The notes under the pieces: model-generated | What the model saw: only the letters and a program-made list of their open reading frames with translations | Told to the model about the DNA's origin: nothing | Database searches by the model: none | Position numbers and translations under genes: made by a program | DNA from: Chloroflexota bacterium | GTDB taxonomy: Bacteria > Chloroflexota > Limnocylindria > Limnocylindrales > CSP1-4 | Reading direction: 5' to 3' | Assembly (NCBI GenBank): GCA_012026785.1 | Contig: VEOW01000213.1 | Coordinates: 1 to 37,169 of the forward strand | Length of the DNA stretch: 37,169 bases | Part shown: in pieces, positions 8,398 through 15,547 of the stretch | Layout: each line of letters starts with the position of its first letter | Numbering within the stretch: position 1 is the stretch's first letter

Positions 8398-8628
8398 TCA
8401 GTCTGTCGCGGCGTGCTTCTGGAGCGCGGCGATCATGGCCCGGGCCTGCTCGCGGTCCTTCTCGTTCGGGTGCGAGTGGTCGGCCATGATCCCGCAGTAC
8501 ACGTCGTGGATGGCGCGGCTCATCGTGTCCTCGTTGGCCACCGCCAAGCCGAACTCATGGATCCGCCGGACGGTGTCCGTGTCGTCCGGCATGTGCATCG
8601 CCGACAGCAACGCCTCGCGCATGGTCAT
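8398..8628 (-). CDS. Small soluble protein of unknown function
   Basis: The 76-residue protein appears all-helical (REALLSAMHM, RRIHEFGLAVANEDT, MSRAIHDVYCGIMAD, REQARAMIAAL) with no membrane segment. GGAGG lies 8 nt before ATG 8628; ATG 8622 is an alternative. It sits between rocD and the helicase on the same strand. No family is recognised. Confidence 0.6.
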   Translation of the reverse strand: MTMREALLSAMHMPDDTDTVRRIHEFGLAVANEDTMSRAIHDVYCGIMADHSHPNEKDREQARAMIAALQKHAATD

Positions 8629-8718
8629 CGTCGCTTCCTCCCAGCGGGTCCGACGGTTCGAAGCCTACGCCCGAATGGCGGCCGGCGGAACCCCCGACCC
8701 CCGCCGACCCCCGCGCGG

Positions 8719-9930
8719 TCAGGCGGCCAACTCGTCCCGGAGCTGTTCGAGCGCCCACTCCAGCTCGTGGCGCTCGATCACGAGCGGCGGCGCAAGGCGG
8801 ATCGTGGCGCCGTGGGTGTCCTTGGCGAGGACGCCGCGCCGCGCCAGCCCCTCGCAGACCTCGCGCCCGGTGCGGCCGACGACGTCGATGCCGGCCCACA
8901 GCCCGCGCGCCCGGAAGCCCGAGACGCGCGCGTCGGAGAACGACGCGAGCGTGTCGGCCAGCACCACCCCGAGGGCCGCCGCGCGGGCCTGGAACTCGCC
9001 GGTCCGGAGCATCGCGATGACCTCGAGGCCCACGGCGCAGGCCAGCGGGTTGCCGCCGAACGTCGAGCCGTGGACACCCGGCTGGAAGACCTCCATCATC
9101 TCGCGCCGGGCCACGACCGCCGACAGCGGCACGATCCCGCCGCCGAGCGCCTTGCCGAGGATGTAGACGTCGGGCACGACGGCCTCGTGGTCGCAGGCGA
9201 AGGTTCGGCCCGTGCGGCCCAACCCTGACTGGATCTCGTCGGCCAGCATCAGGACGTCGCGCTCGCTGCAGACTCGCCGAACCTCCCGCAGGAAGCCGTC
9301 GGGCGGGATGATGACGCCGGCCTCGCCCTGGATCGGCTCGAGCAGCACAGCCACCGTGTCGTCGTCGATCGCTGCCTCGACCGCGGCGGCATCGCCGAAC
9401 GGCACCCGGAGGAAGCCCGGCGTGAACGGCCCGAAGCCGTCCCGGGCGACGGGATCGTCGGAGAACGACACGATCGTCGTGGTTCGACCGTGGAAGTTGC
9501 CGCCCATCACCACGATCGTCGCCCGGTCGGCGGGGACGCCCTTGCGTTCGTAGCCCCACTTGCGAGCGAGCTTGATGGCGGTCTCGACGGCCTCTGCGCC
9601 GGTGTTCATCGGCAGGACCACGTCCATGCCGCACAGCGAGGCGAGCTCGGCGGCGAACGTCCCCAGCAGGTCGTTGTGGAAGGCCCGGCTGGTCAGGGTC
9701 AGCTGATCGAGCTGGCTGTGCGCCGCGGCCACCAGGCGCGGATGGCGATGGCCGAAGTTGAGGGCGCTGTACGCGGCCAGCAGGTCGAGGTAGCGCCGCC
9801 CCTCGACGTCGGTGCCCCAGGCCCCCTCGCCGCGCTCGATGACGACCGGCAGCGGCGCGTAGTTATGGGCGACCGTCGCCTCGGTCTCGGCGATCTGCGC
9901 GTCGGTCCTGCTGATCTCGCTGATGACCAC
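8719..9930 (-). CDS. rocD: Ornithine aminotransferase (ornithine-oxo-acid transaminase)
   Basis: RocD transfers the delta-amino group of ornithine to 2-oxoglutarate, yielding glutamate-5-semialdehyde and glutamate for arginine and ornithine breakdown. The 403-residue protein shows class III aminotransferase features: NTGAEAVETAIKLARKWGY, GNFHGRT, LLEPIQGEAG, ADEIQSGLGRTG and the PLP lysine in LGKALGGG, with HGSTFGGNPLAC near the C-terminus. This full set matches RocD more closely than ArgD. The start is GTG 9930, 8 nt after GAGGAGG; a longer frame to 9984 has no ribosome site. The upstream same-strand gene is the MerB-like ORF, 126 bp away. Confidence 0.92.
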   Translation of the reverse strand: MVISEISRTDAQIAETEATVAHNYAPLPVVIERGEGAWGTDVEGRRYLDLLAAYSALNFGHRHPRLVAAAHSQLDQLTLTSRAFHNDLLGTFAAELASLCGMDVVLPMNTGAEAVETAIKLARKWGYERKGVPADRATIVVMGGNFHGRTTTIVSFSDDPVARDGFGPFTPGFLRVPFGDAAAVEAAIDDDTVAVLLEPIQGEAGVIIPPDGFLREVRRVCSERDVLMLADEIQSGLGRTGRTFACDHEAVVPDVYILGKALGGGIVPLSAVVARREMMEVFQPGVHGSTFGGNPLACAVGLEVIAMLRTGEFQARAAALGVVLADTLASFSDARVSGFRARGLWAGIDVVGRTGREVCEGLARRGVLAKDTHGATIRLAPPLVIERHELEWALEQLRDELAA

Positions 9931-10056
9931 CCAGTGTGCCTCCTCGGGCCGCGGACTCCGCCTCGCGAAGGATGCCCCTTCCACGCGCCGCCTGCTCGTG
10001 CCGGTCGGCCCGTCCCCTCGGTCCGAAGGTCGGCTCGCACGGCCCGCTGGCGCGGG

Positions 10057-10713
10057 TCAGCCGAGGCGCCAGAAGTCGCCGATGAGGCCGACGCGCTCGA
10101 GGATCGCCTGGTTCTGCTCGAGAGTGTGCGGCTGCCAGTCCGGCGAGAGCCGGTCCCACCACCAGGCCTCGGCCAGCTCGGCGAGCTTCGCGATCGAGAT
10201 CGTGGCGCCGGGCGCGCGGTCGCCGAGCCAGCGTTCGACGTGAGCTTCCGACCGGAAGACGAGCATCGTGCCTCAGGTGAAGCCGATGTCGGCCCACCAG
10301 TCGCGTGCCGGTACGAGGACGTGCCACACGAGGGTCGGGCCGGTCGGCCGATGGTCGCGGACCTCGATCTCGATCGCCTCTCCGCAGTCCGGGCAGGCTG
10401 TGTGGATCGTGGAGTCGGTTCGAAGGACGACCCCGATCCCGAAGGCGTCCCAGCCGCAGTTGGCGAACCACTCCCGGCCGGCGGCGAGCACCCGGTGGGG
10501 CGTCTCGACGGCCGAGAAGGGGTTGGCCATTCGAATTCGACCGCCGCCGTCGAGGACGAGGGCATGGGCGTCGTGCAGCCGGCGCCAGGCCGCCACGACG
10601 TCGCTGCTCCCCTGCCCAACCGTCGCCGCGACCTCGTCGACCGTCGGCGCCCGACCGAGCTCGACGAACCGCCGGTACGTCGCATTTCGAATGGCGAGAT
10701 CGCCGGGCGTCAT
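10057..10713 (-). CDS. MerB-like organomercurial (alkylmercury) lyase, candidate selenoprotein with in-frame UGA at codon 147
   Basis: MerB enzymes cleave carbon-mercury bonds using two cysteines and an aspartate. Two apparent ORFs (10713-10273 and 10266-10057) are in one frame, separated only by TGA 10275-10273 and two further codons. Read through, they give 218 residues against about 212 for MerB. Seen in sequence: a winged-helix-like N-terminus, Cys86 and Asp89 in NCGWD (MerB Cys96/Asp99 spacing), CPDC at 107-110, then DIGFT, the TGA codon and GTMLVFRSEAHVERW, which lines up with the MerB segment around catalytic Cys159. UGA is thus at or next to that cysteine. A GGUC-loop hairpin follows. 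Alternatives are a nonsense-mutated gene, or a second ORF starting at ATG 10266, before which a GAGG exists. The mercury role is family knowledge; selenocysteine is inference. Confidence 0.7.
10245..10275 (-). promoter_or_regulatory. Candidate bacterial SECIS: UGA plus downstream GGUC-loop hairpin
   Basis: On the minus strand UGA (10275-10273) is followed after 14 nt by CUUCC-GGUC-GGAAG (10258-10245), a perfect 5-bp stem with a four-base loop. The loop begins 19 nt after UGA. In E. coli fdhF the SECIS helix starts 11 nt after UGA and carries a loop containing GGUCU, so spacing and loop sequence are both close. The bulged U of fdhF is absent. Short hairpins occur by chance in GC-rich DNA. Confidence 0.5.
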
Positions 10714-10727
10714 CGCGACTCAGGGTA
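10714..10727 (-). promoter_or_regulatory. Candidate leaderless promoter -10 (TACCCT) of the MerB-like gene
   Basis: TACCCT (10727-10722, minus strand) is 8 nt from ATG 10713 with no Shine-Dalgarno, the same geometry as the amine oxidase gene. A TACGCT on the plus strand at 10749-10754 may be the -10 of the divergent kinase gene. Confidence 0.4.
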
Positions 10728-10777
10728 CGCCGGGCCTCTCGCGCCGCGTACGCTTCGGGTATGTCGGGAGTGAGCGA

Positions 10778-11560
10778 GTGAGCCTGCGAACCGTCCGGGC
10801 GACGAAGTACGTCACCCCGTTCCGCGAGGGCGGCTCGCTGCCCGGCCTGGTCGAGGCCGACGACGACGGGCTGTATGTCGTGAAGTTCCACGGTGCGGCA
10901 CAGGGCCCGCGGGCCCTCGTCGCGGAGGTGATCGCGGGCGAGCTGGGCCGGGCCCTCGGGTTGCCGGTGCCCGAGCTGGTGCTGGTCGAGCTGGACCCGT
11001 CGCTGGCCGGGCACGAGGGCGACCCCTGGGTCGCCGAGCTGCTCGAGCGCAGCCCCGGCACGAACCTCGGCGTCGACTTCCTTCCGGGCTCGCTGACCTT
11101 CAGCCCGCGTGCCGACGGTCCGCCCGATCCGGACTTCGCCGCGGACGTCGTGTGGTTCGATGCGCTGGTGACGAACACCGACCGCTCGCCGCGCAACCCC
11201 AACATCCTGGCCTGGCATCGGCGGCTGTACCTGATCGACCATGGCGCCTCGTTGTTCATCCATCACTCGTGGCGTGACCCGCAGGAGCACGCCAGGCGGC
11301 CGTTGGCGACGCTGGCCGACCATGTCCTGCTGCCTGATGCCGCGTCGCCGGCGCTGGCCCATGACCGCCTCGCCCCACTCGTGACGCCGGCTCGCCTCCG
11401 GGCGGTCGTCGACCTCGTGCCGGAGTCGTGGCTGGCCCCGGTTTCGCCCGTCGGCGGGCCGGCGGATCAGCGCGAGGCGTACGTCCGCTATCTGCTGACC
11501 CGGCTCGCTTCCCGGGACGCCCTGGTGACTTCCATCGAGGAGCTTCAGAGTGCCGCCTGA
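10778..11560 (+). CDS. HipA-like kinase family protein
   Basis: The 260-residue protein has the features of the compact HipA-like kinase family: a VVKFHG strand with the ATP-binding lysine near the N-terminus, EVIAGELGRALGLPVPE, a catalytic-loop-like DALVTNTDRSPRNPNIL, and LIDHGASLF, equivalent to the metal-binding DFG of kinases. HipA itself phosphorylates glutamyl-tRNA synthetase; the target of this family is not established. GTG 10778 lies 7 nt after GGGAG, which fixes the start. The last 11 bases overlap the DUF3037 gene, the common partner of this family, so the two are translationally coupled. Confidence 0.85.
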   Translation: MSLRTVRATKYVTPFREGGSLPGLVEADDDGLYVVKFHGAAQGPRALVAEVIAGELGRALGLPVPELVLVELDPSLAGHEGDPWVAELLERSPGTNLGVDFLPGSLTFSPRADGPPDPDFAADVVWFDALVTNTDRSPRNPNILAWHRRLYLIDHGASLFIHHSWRDPQEHARRPLATLADHVLLPDAASPALAHDRLAPLVTPARLRAVVDLVPESWLAPVSPVGGPADQREAYVRYLLTRLASRDALVTSIEELQSAA

Positions 11561-11939
11561 ACCGTTCGAATACGCCGTGTTGCGGATCGTGCCGCGCGTC
11601 GAGCGCAACGAGGCCGTCAACGCCGGGGTCGTCGTGTTCTGCCGGACGCGCCAGTACCTGGAGGCCCGGATCGAGCTCGGGCCTCGGCAGCTGGCGGCCC
11701 TGGCGCCGCTGGCGCCGGAGCTGGATCTCGAGGCCGTCCGGGCGCACCTCGAGGCGGTCCGCTCGATCATCGCCGGCGAGGCGGCGGGTGGCCCGATCGC
11801 GGAGCTGGCGCAGCCGGAGCGATTTCGATGGGCCACGGCGCCGTCGAGCACGGTCATCCAGCCGTCCGACGTGCACGGGGGCCTGACGGAGGACCCTCGA
11901 GACTCGCTCGAGGATCTCTTCGATCGGCTGGTGCGCTGA
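11550..11939 (+). CDS. DUF3037 family protein, partner of the HipA-like kinase
   Basis: The 129-residue protein begins PPEPFEYAVLRIVPRVERNE and continues AVNAGVVVFCRTRQYLEAR, the recognisable start of DUF3037. Its GTG start (11550) overlaps the end of the kinase gene and is preceded by GAGGAG with a 7-nt spacer. DUF3037 genes typically neighbour HipA-like kinase genes; whether it is a regulator, a substrate or an antitoxin-like partner is unknown. No helix-turn-helix is obvious, unlike HipB. Confidence 0.85.
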   Translation: MPPEPFEYAVLRIVPRVERNEAVNAGVVVFCRTRQYLEARIELGPRQLAALAPLAPELDLEAVRAHLEAVRSIIAGEAAGGPIAELAQPERFRWATAPSSTVIQPSDVHGGLTEDPRDSLEDLFDRLVR

Positions 11940-11964
11940 GCCCGGCGCCGCAGCGACGACGTCG

Positions 11965-12525
11965 ATGGCTGGTCCGCCGAACCCGACGCTCCGCCGGCTG
12001 ACGACGCCGCAGCTGGACGCTCGGCTCGTGCGTGAGATTCGGGCGGTCGTGTGGGCGGCCTTCGAACGCTATGGGCGGGGTGACTTCACCGAGGACGATT
12101 GGCAGCATGCCCTCGGCGGCATGCATTTCGTCCTCGAGATCGACGGGCGGGTGGTCGGCCACGCGTCGGTCGTGGAGCGCCGGCTGGAGGTCGCCGGTCG
12201 CCCCCTCCGCACCGGCTATGTCGAGGCGGTCGCAGTCGATCCGGCGCACCAGGGCCAGGGCTATGGCACAACCCTCATGCGCGAGGTCAACGACCACGTC
12301 GAGGCGACCTTTGAGCTCGGGGCGCTCGGGACCGGCAGCCACCGCTTCTACGAGCGCCTCGGCTGGCGGACCTGGCGCGGTCCGTCCGGGGTTCGAACTT
12401 CGAACGGGCTGCAGGCGACGCCCGACGAGGACGGCTACATCCTCGTCCTCATGACGCCGTCCTCCCCTTCCCTCCGCCTCACCGACCCGATCAGCTGCGA
12501 TTGGCGCCCCGGCGACGTCTGGTAG
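11965..12525 (+). CDS. aac(2')-I: Aminoglycoside 2'-N-acetyltransferase, AAC(2')-I type (GNAT)
   Basis: AAC(2') enzymes acetylate the 2'-amino group of aminoglycosides using acetyl-CoA. The 186-residue length and order of segments match mycobacterial AAC(2')-Ic: GDFTEDDWQHALGGMH, VVERRLEVAGRPLRTGYVEA, the acetyl-CoA loop HQGQGYG, ELGALGTGSHRFYERLGW, TPDEDG and the C-terminal CDWRPGDVW. Chromosomal AAC(2') genes are often intrinsic and may act on other amines. No Shine-Dalgarno is visible before ATG 11965. The gene holds three TTCGAA sites, matching the local chromosomal signature and arguing against recent acquisition. Confidence 0.9.
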   Translation: MAGPPNPTLRRLTTPQLDARLVREIRAVVWAAFERYGRGDFTEDDWQHALGGMHFVLEIDGRVVGHASVVERRLEVAGRPLRTGYVEAVAVDPAHQGQGYGTTLMREVNDHVEATFELGALGTGSHRFYERLGWRTWRGPSGVRTSNGLQATPDEDGYILVLMTPSSPSLRLTDPISCDWRPGDVW

Positions 12526-12872
12526 GGCCGCGACGGCGCGTGGGAGGGCACCGACCTCTGCGTGCGGTCCAACTCGGCCGGAATCCACTTCAAGTCAATA
12601 CCTCCCGAGGTTTCGGGTCGGGAGGGGGCCGGCAACGGGCCGCCATCCGGTCGCCGGGGCCTCGCGGGCGGCCATCTCATGCCTACAGAGGCATACCCGG
12701 CTCGGTCGGCGCCTCGGTGATAGGCCTGACCGAGTCGAAACTCGCCGAATCTGGGCCGAGGTGTCAACGTCAAGCAGATTCCCGCCCAACCGGCGGTGGC
12801 GATGAGGCGCGGCGAGCACTGGCGTCGGGACGACCCGGGTCGGCGGCGGCGGTCCCGGCGCCAGCCGCGGCA
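12526..12872. other. 347-bp gene-free stretch rich in inverted repeats
   Basis: No supportable ORF is present; open frames here lack family features and ribosome sites. It contains an 8-bp inverted repeat at 12601-12625, ATGCCT/AGGCAT at 12679-12694 (4-nt loop) and AATCTG/CAGATT at 12748-12780. It separates convergent genes, so at least one hairpin probably terminates transcription. Confidence 0.5.
12601..12625. terminator. Hairpin between convergent aac(2') and VOC-fusion genes
   Basis: CCTCCCGA (12601-12608) and TCGGGAGG (12618-12625) form a perfect 8-bp stem around a 9-nt loop, 75 bp after the aac(2') stop. No T tract follows on either strand, so intrinsic termination is uncertain. Confidence 0.45.
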
Positions 12873-13556
12873 TCAGTCGCGGTGCATGGGCGTGGCGATG
12901 TCGGCCTCGTTGCCCTCGGCGTCGGCCAGCGTCCACCACGCCGGCGCGTACTCGTCGAAGATGATCTTGCCCCCGGCGGCGACCGCCGCTTGGACCCGCG
13001 CCTCGGCCTGCTCGTACGGCACCCACACCGCGACGTGCATCCGCGGCCGTCCGGAGGCGGGGTCCTCGACCTGCTCGAACCACACGCCGGGACCGCGGTC
13101 GCGCGGATCGACGATGTCCTCGGCGGGGCTGTCGGGTCGCTCGACGTAACCGAGCAGGGCCTTCCAGAACGGCAGGATCTTCGGGATGTCGACCGCGCCG
13201 ACAACGATCGGCGCGACGGTTTGGACGACGCTCGGATCGGCCCGCAAGCCGAGCGCGGCCGCCGCACCGGAGATGGCCCGTGCCAGCTCGAGATCGCGCC
13301 GGCTCATGCCGTACCCGTCGGCCGACTTCGTCAGCAGTCGAACGGTCACGCCGCCCGAGCGGACGTCGATGTCGGCGTGCCCGTCGTCGATGCCGTCGAG
13401 CTCGCAGATCGCCTGCACGAGGCGAGAAGAGGTGGCATACGAGTGGGTCGGGAAGAAGGCCGTCGCCCCGTCGGCCACCACGGGCCAGTCGGCCATCCCC
13501 GCGGATTCGCGGAACTCACCAACGGTGATCGTGTCGGTGTGGATCGTGTCGCTCAT
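12873..13556 (-). CDS. Fusion of a pterin-4a-carbinolamine dehydratase-like domain with a VOC (glyoxalase) domain
   Basis: The 227-residue protein has two parts. Residues about 10-100 (DWPVVADGATAFFPT, GHADIDVRSGGVTVRLLTK, MSRRDLELARAIS) resemble pterin-4a-carbinolamine dehydratase, but the usual HHP pair is DGHAD and the TH before the glycine turn is TK, so dehydratase activity is doubtful. Residues about 115-227 form a VOC domain (PKILPFWKALLGYVERPD, GPGVWFEQVEDP, MHVAVWVPYEQAEARVQAAVAAG) of the glyoxalase/dioxygenase superfamily. The substrate is unknown. A TACAGT element lies 7 nt upstream of ATG 13556 with no ribosome site, suggesting a leaderless message. Confidence 0.8.
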   Translation of the reverse strand: MSDTIHTDTITVGEFRESAGMADWPVVADGATAFFPTHSYATSSRLVQAICELDGIDDGHADIDVRSGGVTVRLLTKSADGYGMSRRDLELARAISGAAAALGLRADPSVVQTVAPIVVGAVDIPKILPFWKALLGYVERPDSPAEDIVDPRDRGPGVWFEQVEDPASGRPRMHVAVWVPYEQAEARVQAAVAAGGKIIFDEYAPAWWTLADAEGNEADIATPMHRD

Positions 13557-13625
13557 GGACCGCACTGTAGCGAGGTGACCGGGAGAGGCGCGGGGAATCT
13601 GCGGCAGGTTCAGTGGCGGATGGGC

Positions 13626-14804
13626 CTAGCGGGCGAGGTGCTTCACGGCCAGTGAGCGGTCTGCGAACCACGTCGCGTACCAAACTGTTCCATCCGGCGC
13701 CGTCGCCAAGTCGACCATCGTGTTCTCGGCGACGACCCTGTGCCATCGTCCGGCAAGCAACCGCCAGACGCCGTTCTCGCGAGCCGCGTACAACTCGCCG
13801 AGCCGTCCGAGGCTCAGGCTCTCGCGGATGGTGATCGTCTCCGTAACCAGGGTCTCCCAACCCGAACCATCCCAGAAGACGGTGCGGACATCGGTCCAGT
13901 CGCCCTCCTGGTAGTAGTTCCCGACTCCCAACGCCGCCATCTGGGCGACGACCGTGCCATTCGGTCCGGCTGCGAGTGCGAGCACGTCGTGGCTCAGCCT
14001 GTCCAAGACGAAGACCTCCTCGCATCCCGTGCCGTCAAGGCGTGCCAGGCCGGCGGCCCCCGAATAGCCGATTCCGCCAGTCCAGACGGAACCGTCGGTG
14101 GCCGCTGCAACCAGGAGCCCACCCGCCGGACAATCGACCGGCGTCCGGTGCCAGCCCTGGCTCGTCTCGCGATACCCGGCCAGGGCCCAGGCCACGGTAT
14201 CGCCGCTCTCCGAAGTCCAGATCATGCCATCCGAGTCGACCGCAAGCCCGAGGGACATTCGCCGTCCGACGTCGGTCCACTCGCCGCTGAATTCCCGGAC
14301 GCGCGGTCCATGGTCGGTCGACACCACGAGGCGCCCGTCCGGCAGGACGGCGATGTTGGTGATGCCGCTGACGTCGGCCGTCAACGGTCCAGTCCATCCG
14401 TCAGACGTTCCGTGCCATAGCCGCTCGTCGACGTCCAGGATCCAGGCGTCATCGAGTCCGACAGCGAGTTGCCGAGCCTCGGATGCACGGTCGACGGTCA
14501 GCGGCGGTAGAACCATCGCCGGGAGGGTCGACGGAAGCGTCGGCGGTTGTGGGCGTCCGCTGCCCGCGAGAAGGGCTCCGACGACGAGGGCCACGATGGC
14601 ACCCCCGGCAACGAGTGCCCAGGTCAGTCGGGTGCGCGCCTCGCGCTGCATCGACGGCCGCCAGGCAAGCACGCCCGACCGCTGCGGGGTCCGACGGACT
14701 TCCTCCGCGATCGCCGCGACGAGCTGCGCGGGCGCACGCCGATCGACATCCGGGGCGAGCGCGAGGCGCAGCACGTCCTCGGTGAGCACGGCCTGGCGAG
14801 TCAT
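13626..14804 (-). CDS. Membrane-anchored anti-sigma-like protein with propeller-like extracellular domain
   Basis: The 392-residue protein has a short cytoplasmic N-terminus (1-58), one membrane helix (about 61-81) and a long C-terminal domain with repeated motifs such as DGRLVVSTD, DGMIWTSESGD, DGSVWTGG and DGTVWYATW, spaced like beta-propeller blades of the streptogramin-lyase or two-component sensor type. Its ATG overlaps the stop of the ECF sigma gene (ATGA), so it is very likely the co-regulated partner that controls the sigma factor. The N-terminus lacks a clear HxxxCxxC zinc anti-sigma motif. The signal it senses is unknown. Confidence 0.7.
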   Translation of the reverse strand: MTRQAVLTEDVLRLALAPDVDRRAPAQLVAAIAEEVRRTPQRSGVLAWRPSMQREARTRLTWALVAGGAIVALVVGALLAGSGRPQPPTLPSTLPAMVLPPLTVDRASEARQLAVGLDDAWILDVDERLWHGTSDGWTGPLTADVSGITNIAVLPDGRLVVSTDHGPRVREFSGEWTDVGRRMSLGLAVDSDGMIWTSESGDTVAWALAGYRETSQGWHRTPVDCPAGGLLVAAATDGSVWTGGIGYSGAAGLARLDGTGCEEVFVLDRLSHDVLALAAGPNGTVVAQMAALGVGNYYQEGDWTDVRTVFWDGSGWETLVTETITIRESLSLGRLGELYAARENGVWRLLAGRWHRVVAENTMVDLATAPDGTVWYATWFADRSLAVKHLAR

Positions 14805-15451
14805 CGCAGCTCCTCCTCGACGGCGTGTCGAAGCGCGGCGCGGGCGGCGTGGAGTCGCCACTTGACGGTCCCGACGGGCACGCCCAACACCTCCGCGATC
14901 TCCTCGACGGGCCGGTCCTCGGCGTGATGGAGCACCAGCACGGCCCGCTGGTCGACGGTCAGCCGCTGCAGACCGCGCCGGATCAGGTCGACGTCAGGGA
15001 CGAACTCGTCTGGTGCGCGCTCTGGGCTGATCTGACCGTCGATCCGGCGGAGACCGAGCGACGTCGTGACCGGGATCTCCCGGACGCGGACAGCCCGTCG
15101 GTGGCGGATCGCCATCCGGCACGCGTTGACCACGACCCGATCGATCCAGCGCTCGAATCGGGCCGGGTCTCGGAGTGCGTGAAGCTGGCGCCAAGCGGCG
15201 ACAAACGCCTCCTGGACCGCGTCGCTGGCGTCGGCCTCAGAGCGGAGGATCGCGAGAGCGAGACGATACGCCCGGTCGATGCGAATCTCGACCAGGCGCT
15301 CGAATGCACCGGCGTCTCCCCGCCGGGCCTGCTTGACCAGGGCGGCGAGGCCGTCGCCCTCGGCTGACCATTCGAGCCAGGTCGCCGTTTCGAGCCTCCG
15401 CGCAGCGCTCTCGGCTGGCTCGAGGATCGCGCCGTCCGTCGATCGAGTCAC
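14801..15451 (-). CDS. ECF-type RNA polymerase sigma factor
   Basis: The 216-residue protein contains sigma region 2 (about 40-105: GDAGAFERLVE, DASDAVQEAFVAAWRQLHALRDPARFERWI) and region 4 (about 150-210: RGLQRLTVDQRAVLVLHHAE, EEIAEVLGVPVGTVKWRLHAAR), with no region 3, as in ECF sigma factors that redirect RNA polymerase to stress or envelope genes. The start taken is GTG 15451; the first ~35 residues are variable and a later start is possible. It is coupled by an ATGA overlap to the membrane protein gene. Confidence 0.9.
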   Translation of the reverse strand: MTRSTDGAILEPAESAARRLETATWLEWSAEGDGLAALVKQARRGDAGAFERLVEIRIDRAYRLALAILRSEADASDAVQEAFVAAWRQLHALRDPARFERWIDRVVVNACRMAIRHRRAVRVREIPVTTSLGLRRIDGQISPERAPDEFVPDVDLIRRGLQRLTVDQRAVLVLHHAEDRPVEEIAEVLGVPVGTVKWRLHAARAALRHAVEEELR

Positions 15452-15547
15452 GGGCCGTCCATCCCGTTGATGTCCCGAAGCCGGTGGGGACCTGCCGCTT
15501 CACCAGATGAGATGCGCGAGGGGGTCAGCCCGGTTGGTCCGGAGCCC

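Noticed and set aside
10057-10266. A separate 69-residue gene starting at ATG 10266, preceded by GAGG
   Set aside because: It is in frame with the upstream ORF, only the TGA and two codons separate them, and the joined protein matches MerB in length and catalytic spacing. It is kept as an alternative in the feature text.
12501-13655. Long plus-strand open frame across the VOC fusion gene
   Set aside because: It has no family motifs or ribosome site and is antisense to a protein with clear domains; high GC produces such frames.
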